Shown: piece by piece, positions 17,022-23,202 of the stretch | How the letters are laid out: the number at the start of each line of letters is the position of its first letter | How positions within the stretch are numbered: the stretch's first letter is position 1 | Source: a virus | Length of the DNA stretch: 51,260 nucleotides | Virus record (IMG/VR): IMGVR_UViG_3300046389_000538 | Location: 1 to 51,260 of that record | Direction: 5' to 3' (one strand) | Program-made: the position numbers and the translations under genes | Notes under the pieces: generated by a model | Told to the model about the DNA's origin: nothing | Databases searched by the model: none | What the model saw: only the letters and a program-made list of their open reading frames with translations

Positions 17022-17750
17022 TTATTTAGGCTCGTGGTTTTCCTTCCACTTATCGTATCTCTTTACAACTTCTTGAAGGATCTTTGCTCTAACAATATCT
17101 TTTTCAGTAAATTCATGCACACCTATTCCTTTAATACCTGTCATTAATTCAGTAAACGAAGGTAAACCAACATTGGCTTTAGATATATCATGCTGGCTAA
17201 CGTCTCCTGTTACTATAACCTTAGAGTCTTTACCCATTCTTGTTACAAATAACATTAACTGCTTGAACGTTGCATTCTGTGCTTCATCTAATACCATTAA
17301 TGATCCGTCAAATGTATCACCTCTCATATAAGCCATTGGTCTAAATACAATAACTTCTTTCTCTACGAGAGTTTGTGCTATTTCAGCTCCTACTATTTTT
17401 GTAATGTTTGATATGTATGATTGCATGAATGGATCTATCTTATCTGCAATATCTCCTGGTAAAAATCCTAACTTTTCACCTGCTTCCTGGATGGGTTTAC
17501 ATAATACTATTTGTGAAATCTCTTTTCTAGCTAATAATAATAAAGCGGTGTAACATGCTGTAAAGGTTTTTGAAGTTCCGGCCGGTCCAGTACAAAATGT
17601 TATTTGATTTTCTAGTATTGTATTTGTATATTTTTTCTGTGATTGTCTTAATTGTACTCCTTTTAATTCTGCTTCTTTTATTCCGTACCTTCTTCTTCTA
17701 GGTCCAGTGGGGCTAGATGAAGATTTATTGTTTGAATTGTTTTTGCTCAT
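17022..17750 (-). CDS. phoH: PhoH family ATPase
   Basis: 242 residues. Walker A GPAGTSKT at 55-62, Walker B LMVLDEAQNA at 151-160, and a conserved TGDVSQHDI sensor region; FRPMAYMRGDTFDGS is typical of PhoH. The N-terminal 25 residues are a Ser/Asn/Arg-rich tail. PhoH-type ATPases are very common in marine phages and are linked to RNA metabolism, although their phage role is unsettled. Adjacent to rnhB and the UVR-like and bS21 genes. Confidence 0.93.
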   Translation of the reverse strand: MSKNNSNNKSSSSPTGPRRRRYGIKEAELKGVQLRQSQKKYTNTILENQITFCTGPAGTSKTFTACYTALLLLARKEISQIVLCKPIQEAGEKLGFLPGDIADKIDPFMQSYISNITKIVGAEIAQTLVEKEVIVFRPMAYMRGDTFDGSLMVLDEAQNATFKQLMLFVTRMGKDSKVIVTGDVSQHDISKANVGLPSFTELMTGIKGIGVHEFTEKDIVRAKILQEVVKRYDKWKENHEPK

Positions 17751-17764
17751 TAAGTTTGATTTTT

Positions 17765-18064
17765 TTAGTCTCCTGCCATTATTACCGTTTTTTTAAGCTG
17801 TAACAACGTGTCACATTTTTCATATTCCTCAAGTTCTTCGAAGTATTCTATTATAATATCTATAAATTTACTTCTTTGACCTTCGCCATGAGGGATCTCT
17901 ATCGTGTTCTTACCTTCGCTGAACACAATAAATCTATTGATAGTTTTAGTAAAATTGCGCGTGATGGTATAATAACTTGACCTCATTAAAGCGTCTTTAT
18001 CATCACTATAAGAATCCTTCATTACAAAGTATATTTTTTTAGATCGAGATAATATTAATCTCAA
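17765..18064 (-). CDS. Small protein with C-terminal UVR-like motif (paralogue 1)
   Basis: 99 residues. The last 35 residues (IDIIIEYFEELEEYEKCDTL) match a motif repeated in three other small proteins in the window: Ile/Leu, Tyr/Trp-Phe, acidic residues, then YE(K/R)C..L(K)K. It resembles the UVR helical-pair motif of UvrB and Clp proteins. The N-terminus is basic. Function unknown; see findings. Confidence 0.55.
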   Translation of the reverse strand: MRLILSRSKKIYFVMKDSYSDDKDALMRSSYYTITRNFTKTINRFIVFSEGKNTIEIPHGEGQRSKFIDIIIEYFEELEEYEKCDTLLQLKKTVIMAGD

Positions 18065-18128
18065 TTTATATATTTAATTCTGCTATGTGCTAGGGTAAAA
18101 TGAAGTAAAAAAATATGTTATTATATTT

Positions 18129-18326
18129 CTACTTATCCTTGTTCTCGGCTTCAGATTTCTTTTGAAGATAGATAGCTTTTTGAAACTTAAGTCTTTTTGT
18201 TGCAGAGGGTTTGGTGTGAACTTGATTATCTCTAAGCTTTTTCATTTGCTTAGTTCTAATAGTTTTACGCTTATACTGTTTTAGCGCTTTTTCTATATTT
18301 CCCTTTTCTACATTAATTATTAACAT
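18129..18326 (-). CDS. rpsU: Ribosomal protein bS21 homologue
   Basis: 65 residues. Begins MLIINVEKGNIEKALKQYKR, then KLRDNQVHTKPSATKRLKFQ and KAIYLQKK: this is the bS21 pattern (N-IEKALK.(F/Y)KRK, a KPS turn, basic KR, then a KA.Y.Q helix). Tyr53 falls where Bacteroidetes bS21 has the Tyr that contacts the 16S 3' tail. Phage-borne bS21 is known in several phage groups and could replace host bS21 on ribosomes. Stop/start overlap with the UVR-like gene upstream, so they are co-expressed. It lies in a block with dnaJ, phoH and rnhB. Confidence 0.88.
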   Translation of the reverse strand: MLIINVEKGNIEKALKQYKRKTIRTKQMKKLRDNQVHTKPSATKRLKFQKAIYLQKKSEAENKDK

Positions 18327-18625
18327 ATATTGCTTATGATTTTTTTAAGTTCATGGCATCTTTCATATTCTTCCTTTTCTACAAAGTATTTAATGACTGT
18401 TTCTAATGCTGCTATTTTTTCTTCTACAGGAGTACTATTATTTAAAGCTCCCATTTCATTTTCTATTATGGCTTTATAAATTAACTCCATCATGATCTCT
18501 TTCGATGATGATTTTAATTGTTCAATAAACGCGATTGATTCTACACTATTATTAATTTCAAATTCTTGATTGTTTCTACTGGTATCTGAATTATCCCATT
18601 CGTCAAAATCTGGTAAATCATTCAT
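18320..18625 (-). CDS. Small protein with C-terminal UVR-like motif (paralogue 2)
   Basis: 101 residues. Acidic N-terminus (MNDLPDFDEWDNSDTS), helical middle, C-terminal IKYFVEKEEYERCHELKKII. Same C-terminal motif as the 17,765, 19,646 and 40,535 genes. Overlaps the dnaJ stop by 8 bases and the bS21 start by 7. The middle part (SSSKEIMMELIYKAI) is not shared. Confidence 0.58.
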   Translation of the reverse strand: MNDLPDFDEWDNSDTSRNNQEFEINNSVESIAFIEQLKSSSKEIMMELIYKAIIENEMGALNNSTPVEEKIAALETVIKYFVEKEEYERCHELKKIISNIC

Positions 18626-19418
18626 TGTCTATTTCTTTTATTTTTTTTATTAAGTCTATTTGTGAATCTTTAAGGGGCGGATTAAATGCATTTAATTTCA
18701 CCATAAGGTTACCATAAGTATTCATACTATATATCGGGAATCCTTTACCACTTATTCTTAATATCTTATTATTCTGTGAATTTGGAGGTACATTTACCTT
18801 TATTTTATAGAAAGGTGTGGTAATTTCTATTTCAGTACCTAGGATCATATCATAGAAGGGAACATCTACATCTACATATATGTCATTTCCGTTTAATATA
18901 ATCCTATCATTATACTTTAAATTAATTATAATGATTAGATCTCCGTTGGGTGCAGATGAATTAGCAGGATGAGGTTGACCTTTTCCACTAATCTTTAACT
19001 TCATACCTTCATAAACTCCTTTAGGTATATTAACGTTTAGTTTTTTAGAACCCAGATCTACTCTCTTTTGAGTTCCATGATAGGATTCTTCTAGGGTTAT
19101 TATCATTCTAACGGTAACATCTCTTCCTTTAGATGAAGAACCGAATGCATCATTAAACATATCGCTAAAGGATCCTTCTCCATTTCTAAACCAACTGTCG
19201 AATGGATTTTCTGAAGGACGATATTCTAATTCAATATCGTATTTTCTTTTTCTATTCTCGTCAGATAAAACCTCATAAGCTGTGACTATTTCTTTAAAGG
19301 AAGACTCATCCCCTTCGACTGTATCGGGATGATATTGCTTTGCTAGTTTACGATATGCCTTCTTAATCTCGGCTTGGCTTGCTGTCTTTTCTATCTGCAG
19401 CAGTTCGTAGTAATTCAT
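18618..19418 (-). CDS. DnaJ/CbpA-type co-chaperone (no zinc domain)
   Basis: 266 residues. Complete J domain at 1-62 with HPD at 30-32 and YEVLSDENRKRKYD. A short Gly/Phe-like linker (ENPFDSWFRNGEGSF) leads to two C-terminal substrate-binding domains (VRMIITLEESYHG, LNVNIPKGVYEGMKLKISG, VNVPPNSQNNKILRISGKGF). The CxxCxGxG zinc repeats of class A DnaJ are missing, so this is class B. It would stimulate host DnaK for phage folding or assembly. The beginning overlaps the small helical gene upstream by 56 bases. Confidence 0.92.
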   Translation of the reverse strand: MNYYELLQIEKTASQAEIKKAYRKLAKQYHPDTVEGDESSFKEIVTAYEVLSDENRKRKYDIELEYRPSENPFDSWFRNGEGSFSDMFNDAFGSSSKGRDVTVRMIITLEESYHGTQKRVDLGSKKLNVNIPKGVYEGMKLKISGKGQPHPANSSAPNGDLIIIINLKYNDRIILNGNDIYVDVDVPFYDMILGTEIEITTPFYKIKVNVPPNSQNNKILRISGKGFPIYSMNTYGNLMVKLNAFNPPLKDSQIDLIKKIKEIDNE

Positions 19419-19557
19419 TCTTTCTTTTCTTTACGGCTTCTTTAACGACTTTAATGCTTTTTCTTTTTTCAACAACATCTCTCTTTTGTTGATTTTCCAT
19501 AAGATCTGCAATTCTCGTAAGTTGATCCGCAATGACTTTTAGTAACTGTTCTTCCAT
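19363..19557 (-). CDS. Small basic helical protein overlapping dnaJ
   Basis: 64 residues from the ATG at 19,557 (MEEQLLKVIADQLTRIADLM), then a very basic C-terminus (KRKSIKVVKEAVKKRKNEL). A longer version from 19,602 is possible but its first codons run into the upstream hairpin. The last 56 bases overlap dnaJ in another frame, unusually long for these genes. Coiled-coil-like; unknown function. Confidence 0.45.
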   Translation of the reverse strand: MEEQLLKVIADQLTRIADLMENQQKRDVVEKRKSIKVVKEAVKKRKNELLRTAADRKDSKPSRD

Positions 19558-19600
19558 AATATATTTATACACATTTATTTGATTATGTTTCAATCCCCTC

Positions 19601-19630
19601 AAAGGCCAGTGGTTATAACTATTGGCCTTT
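19601..19630. terminator. Strong hairpin between the 97-residue gene and the next unit
   Basis: AAAGGCCA pairs with TGGCCTTT and the inner part (GTTATAAC) extends the stem to about 14 pairs with two wobbles. It lies 15 bases past the stop of the 97-residue gene. No clear T-run follows on the minus strand, so it may be a pause site, an RNA end protector or a weak terminator. Confidence 0.55.
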
Positions 19631-19645
19631 ATTGAAGGAAGATTG

Positions 19646-19939
19646 TTATTTATTATCTAAAATCTTTTTAAGATGTGCACACTTTTCATACTCTTCAGAT
19701 TGTTGAAACCAGTCTAACATTTGTTGAAGTGTTCTTATGATTGGTTCTATTTCGATACCATTATCTTGCATTGATTTAAAATCAACTCCCTTTTCTAAAA
19801 TCATATCCCAATTATTTCTAACTAGTTTATCTTTTAATTCATGAAGGTTATTTTCCATATCTGCATTTTTTTGGATCTGAGCTATTTCATCGTGCTCATC
19901 ATTATTTTGGTCTTCAAAACCATCAAAGTCGTCAAACAT
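19646..19939 (-). CDS. Small protein with C-terminal UVR-like motif (paralogue 3)
   Basis: 97 residues. Acidic start (MFDDFDGFEDQNNDEHDE), ends with LDWFQQSEEYEKCAHLKKIL. Its own class-1 promoter-like element lies 20 bases upstream. Same architecture as paralogues 2 and 4: acidic or variable N-terminus, helical middle, common tail. Confidence 0.58.
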   Translation of the reverse strand: MFDDFDGFEDQNNDEHDEIAQIQKNADMENNLHELKDKLVRNNWDMILEKGVDFKSMQDNGIEIEPIIRTLQQMLDWFQQSEEYEKCAHLKKILDNK

Positions 19940-19959
19940 ATTTTTCTTATTTTTAATTA

Positions 19960-19990
19960 CTATACTAATATAAGCAAAAAATCTGAGATA
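19960..19990 (-). promoter_or_regulatory. Class-1 promoter-like element
   Basis: Minus-strand TATC-N19-TAGTATAG, identical over about 30 bases to the 14,006 copy (CTCAGATTTTTTGCTTATAT). It lies directly behind the Hsp20 stop and ahead of the 97-residue gene. Confidence 0.78.
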
Positions 19991-19996
19991 AAAAAA

Positions 19997-20335
19997 TTAT
20001 TTAACAACTATTTTTCTACTTTTTTCATTTTTATCGAAAGCAATAGTTAAAACTCCATCTTTCATCGATGCCGAAGCAGTGTCTACGTCGAGCGTATTCG
20101 ATAATTTAAATTTTTTGCTAAATGATTTTCTAAACCCATCTTCTTCTACCTCTGAACTTACAGTTAGAACTCTATCTTCAATATGAATGTCGATATCCTT
20201 TTTCGTAAAGCCCGGTAGAGCTAGCATTATTTTACCGTCTTCGAATAAAACCTGTTTACCTCCAATTACGTTCAATGAATTTACAGCTTCGAATGAGTCG
20301 TTAATTAAATCTTCAAGTGTTGTGTTAAAATACAT
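19997..20335 (-). CDS. Small heat shock protein (Hsp20/alpha-crystallin)
   Basis: 112 residues, slightly short because the N-terminal arm is brief. The alpha-crystallin domain is clear: KIMLALPGFTKKDIDIHIED, RVLTVSSEVEEDG, and the C-terminal SASMKDGVLTIAFDKNE (the A-x-x-x-n-G-v-L motif), ending in IVVK. It would hold unfolded proteins; phage Hsp20 proteins are known from cyanophages and are thought to aid late folding. A GTAGC-based hairpin at 20,362-20,379 lies 27 bases upstream in the leader and could affect expression. Confidence 0.9.
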   Translation of the reverse strand: MYFNTTLEDLINDSFEAVNSLNVIGGKQVLFEDGKIMLALPGFTKKDIDIHIEDRVLTVSSEVEEDGFRKSFSKKFKLSNTLDVDTASASMKDGVLTIAFDKNEKSRKIVVK

Positions 20336-20361
20336 AATTTAAAATTTTTATTTAGTTATAC

Positions 20362-20379
20362 TGTAGCAATCTCGCTACA
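20362..20379 (-). promoter_or_regulatory. Leader hairpin upstream of hsp20
   Basis: TGTAGC and GCTACA form a six-pair stem with a six-base loop, 27-44 bases 5' of the Hsp20 ATG. Could be an RNA thermometer-like or stability element; only the pairing is seen. Confidence 0.35.
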
Positions 20380-20425
20380 ATACTATATTCTAACAAAATA
20401 GTGCCAGAGTTGTTTATCTATACAC

Positions 20426-20465
20426 ATTGTCATATTTTACTTAGATTATATGACAATATGACAAT
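20426..20465. repeat. Inverted repeat ATTGTCATAT / ATATGACAAT with third half-site
   Basis: A perfect 10-base inverted repeat (20,426-20,435 and 20,448-20,457) is followed by a further ATGACAAT half-site (20,458-20,465). It lies between the exonuclease stop and the Hsp20 leader (131 bases without a gene). It looks like an operator or a transcript-end hairpin; no T-run is present, favouring a binding site. Confidence 0.5.
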
Positions 20466-20466
20466 A

Positions 20467-21210
20467 TTAAAATGGAGCTTCAACCTTAGATACTAGTTCC
20501 ATATCTGACATCTTTAACATCACGTTCATAGTTCCTATTACATCGTCCTCACAATAGTCTTTAATTTCTTCTAATCTTCCAGCATAATATGCTTCAGAAA
20601 CTTCACCACCATACATGTTTTGTTTAGGAGAAGGTATCTGTAAAAGATCACAGATCATAGAAAGTGAAGCACCGTTCCATCCACCAAACTTCCATATTTC
20701 ATTAGTATCTAATAGACAGTTTTCCCATGGTTTAAGTTTCTGTAAGTGTAGTTGCTGTGGAATTTCTACACCTTGAATAATAGATCTTTTAATTAGGTAA
20801 GGCATATCAAAGCCTTTAATGTTATGACCTACTATTTGAATTTTAGGATTTGCCTTAAAGATTAATGCCATCGTATCCATAAATTCCTTTAGAGTATTCT
20901 TTTCATCATCTCCATAAAAAGACTTTATCTTAGGGGTAGGTGTAATGCCATCTGGGAAGGTGACTTGTCCGATTGTAATAACTACTGCTCTTCCGAATTC
21001 AGGATAAAGGGCAGCATCCTTGATATACATATCAGCATCTGAAACTCCTTCATACTCTGATTTACTTTGTCTACCATACTTTGCTTTCTTTTCCCAGTGT
21101 GAGTATGCATTTTCTCCAATAATCTCTGCAAAGCTATCTAAGTCCTTTGCAGCAGTTGACGTTTCAATGTCAATAAATAACATGTTTTTTAAATCTGAAA
21201 TACTATACAT
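20467..21210 (-). CDS. 3'-5' exonuclease, PolB exonuclease-like (DEDDy)
   Basis: 247 residues. Exo I LFIDIET (Asp14, Glu16), Exo II GHNIKGFDMPYL (Asp135) and Exo III YCEDD (Tyr219, Asp223) form the DEDDy set of the stand-alone exonucleases related to the PolB proofreading domain. FGGWNGASLSMICDLLQIP precedes Exo III as in that family. Likely single-strand trimming in repair or recombination. Stop followed by the operator-like repeat; start overlaps the small basic gene by 8 bases. Confidence 0.87.
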   Translation of the reverse strand: MYSISDLKNMLFIDIETSTAAKDLDSFAEIIGENAYSHWEKKAKYGRQSKSEYEGVSDADMYIKDAALYPEFGRAVVITIGQVTFPDGITPTPKIKSFYGDDEKNTLKEFMDTMALIFKANPKIQIVGHNIKGFDMPYLIKRSIIQGVEIPQQLHLQKLKPWENCLLDTNEIWKFGGWNGASLSMICDLLQIPSPKQNMYGGEVSEAYYAGRLEEIKDYCEDDVIGTMNVMLKMSDMELVSKVEAPF

Positions 21211-21451
21211 CTTTTTCTTGTTTTGGGTGAGTTTTTCTAATATTATAAATAGAGACTGGATATCTCATTTGTCTTCCGTAATTTCCATTAACAAATGTAA
21301 ACCATCTATGGCCGTATGTTTCTGTTAATTTGTCAGAGGTGCATTCTAACTTTCCTACTTCCCATGATCCTGCGAAATAGAAATAGTAAGTTTCGCCAAT
21401 AATTGGCTTCTTAACATGAATAATCTCTAGCTTCTTTTTCTTCTTTGCCAT
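21203..21451 (-). CDS. Small basic beta-rich hypothetical protein
   Basis: 82 residues. Starts MAKKKKKLEIIHVKKP, then GETYYFYFAGSWEVGKL, an SH3-like beta pattern. Overlaps the exonuclease start. Possibly nucleic-acid binding because of the Lys-rich N-terminus; not recognised. Confidence 0.5.
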   Translation of the reverse strand: MAKKKKKLEIIHVKKPIIGETYYFYFAGSWEVGKLECTSDKLTETYGHRWFTFVNGNYGRQMRYPVSIYNIRKTHPKQEKDV

Positions 21452-21480
21452 ATAGATTATACTTAAATATGTGTAATTGT

Positions 21481-21948
21481 TTATATTTTCTTCTTTAATC
21501 TCATCAAGTATACTACTCTAGAAAAATGATAAAAGGAAAGAATAGGTATCTGTAACACTTCAAACAAGAATAAATTTTGTTCAGTGTCTATAAAGAGTGT
21601 CGGATATAATATTATGGATATTATTCCAAAGATTTTAAATCTTTTATCAAAGAGCATGATCCATGTCGATGACATAAAAAATAGAATAGCGGATATATTA
21701 TGTATTGTAGGGTAATTTGTAACACTAAAACTTGCTATGATTATTAATAAAAATGCCGGTATTTTCCATTCAATAGAACGATGAAGCCATAGTCCTAATG
21801 AAACTCCTATCGTTAATAAAGGGAATAAGATTGGTTTTAATTGATGATAATCGCTATAACTATCCGCTATACCTAAGATTAGTGGCAGACACGCTGTATA
21901 TAATATTGCGTAAATACACAGTGCAAATCGTAACCATAATCTATTCAT
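21481..21948 (-). CDS. Hypothetical polytopic membrane protein
   Basis: 155 residues with about five or six hydrophobic segments (FALCIYAILYTACLPLILGI; LFPLLTIGVSLGLWL; IPAFLLIIIASFSV; ISAILFFMSSTWIML; FKIFGIISIILYPTLF). Ends in a basic tail (RLKKKI), so the C-terminus is likely cytoplasmic. Not recognised; no holin signature. Possible remodeller of the host inner membrane. Confidence 0.5.
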   Translation of the reverse strand: MNRLWLRFALCIYAILYTACLPLILGIADSYSDYHQLKPILFPLLTIGVSLGLWLHRSIEWKIPAFLLIIIASFSVTNYPTIHNISAILFFMSSTWIMLFDKRFKIFGIISIILYPTLFIDTEQNLFLFEVLQIPILSFYHFSRVVYLMRLKKKI

Positions 21949-22004
21949 ACTTGGAAGTTTATTAATTATACTTAACTATACACTTCCATTTGGAATTGTT
22001 TCAA

Positions 22005-22229
22005 TTAAAAGTGTCCGTGTTCTTTAACGCGCCTTATCATAAGGTAAGTATTATATGATACATTAATTTCTGCGTATCCTCCTGTAATGGTAGAAGGGCA
22101 AGATTCCCTAGAAATCCAATAATTAGGTGGTTCTTTAATTCTTTCTGTTATAAAGTCAAACAGTTTATCAATGTCCATGTGATGAACCCATAGGTTCACG
22201 TGCATACAAGTCATATCGGGATACGCCAT
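22005..22229 (-). CDS. Small hypothetical protein
   Basis: 74 residues (MAYPDMTCMHVNLWVHHMDI), two Cys and several His, no clear metal pattern. It begins three bases after the ATP-grasp stop and is presumably co-transcribed with it. Not recognised. Confidence 0.48.
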   Translation of the reverse strand: MAYPDMTCMHVNLWVHHMDIDKLFDFITERIKEPPNYWISRESCPSTITGGYAEINVSYNTYLMIRRVKEHGHF

Positions 22230-22232
22230 AAT

Positions 22233-23186
22233 TTATTCTTTTATTTCAAATCTTTCACTGTCAAGTTCTATGGTTTTTCTATCTAGATCATTAGATAATT
22301 TAGTTAAAACTTTATCAGTGTCTTTGTTTACTTCTCTTCCGTAAAAATCTTTAAAAACTTGACGGTATATCTGTACTGTAGAATCATAGGGAACGCCAGG
22401 TTGAGAATTACTTTCTATAATATAGAGTTTTCCTTCCTGATCTTCCATTATATCAAAGCAAATATATGGTAAATCTTTAAATTTTTCACAGAACTTTTCT
22501 ATTAGTGCTTTGAATTTTTCAGGAAGAGTGTTAATATCTCTTTTAATATATTTAAAATTCATTTCTTCTTTACCATCTCCATCACCGGATTTTGCTTTAT
22601 CATTTAGAGGTTCTCTTTGCATCCAAAAGAAAGCATCACCTTTAAAGTTAATTATTCTATGTTCAGATTTTTTATCTACAAATTCTGAATATACATCAAA
22701 TTTAGAATGATCAGCTTTATCCCAATCTTCTTGTGATTTAAAAACTTGAATTCCAATACCTGAATGTCCTTCCGCTGGTTTTGCAATTAATGGAAATCCA
22801 ATTTCTAAAGCCTCCTTCTCATCATGACAAGTTTGTGGAATATTTTCATCTCCATCTACTATTTTATGAAACTCTGCTTTAGATCCAGATTGTTTAATAA
22901 ATTCTGGTCTATTGTATACATTTTCCTTTTTAACTAACCCTTCCTTTAAAAGAGTTTCAACCACTCCTGAATTATAGGTTAATATAGGGTAGTCTGGATT
23001 AATATCTATGTCTTTATAATTATCTTTATTAATTTGTATAAAGAAGTTATTGCTAGCGAATCCCTTGTAAGACCACCATCTATGCCCGGAGTCTGGATCA
23101 ATAGCTAAATAAACTTTAAAAAGATCGTTAGTATCTTCATTTAAGTTTTCATTAATAAACTGGTCAAATGATTTTATCTGTTCCAT
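22233..23186 (-). CDS. ATP-grasp ligase-like protein with MEQIKSFDQFINE leader
   Basis: 317 residues. ATP-grasp features: FPLIAKPAEGHSGIGI at 131-146 (Lys136 and the Gly-rich loop), EHR at 175-177, and the metal site in CFDIMEDQEGKLYIIESNSQ at 243-262 (Asp245, Glu258, Asn260). These enzymes join a carboxylate to an amine using ATP; the substrates are unknown. Residues 1-17 carry the leader shared with four other proteins, ending in Asn-Glu. Downstream are a small gene and upstream the two-domain glycosyltransferase. Confidence 0.82.
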   Translation of the reverse strand: MEQIKSFDQFINENLNEDTNDLFKVYLAIDPDSGHRWWSYKGFASNNFFIQINKDNYKDIDINPDYPILTYNSGVVETLLKEGLVKKENVYNRPEFIKQSGSKAEFHKIVDGDENIPQTCHDEKEALEIGFPLIAKPAEGHSGIGIQVFKSQEDWDKADHSKFDVYSEFVDKKSEHRIINFKGDAFFWMQREPLNDKAKSGDGDGKEEMNFKYIKRDINTLPEKFKALIEKFCEKFKDLPYICFDIMEDQEGKLYIIESNSQPGVPYDSTVQIYRQVFKDFYGREVNKDTDKVLTKLSNDLDRKTIELDSERFEIKE

Positions 23187-23202
23187 ATATTATCTATCTA
23201 AA

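Noticed and set aside
20380-20420. TGGCAC-like string upstream of hsp20 as a sigma-54 promoter
   Set aside because: The GC dinucleotide is not at the required distance from GG; the match is incidental.
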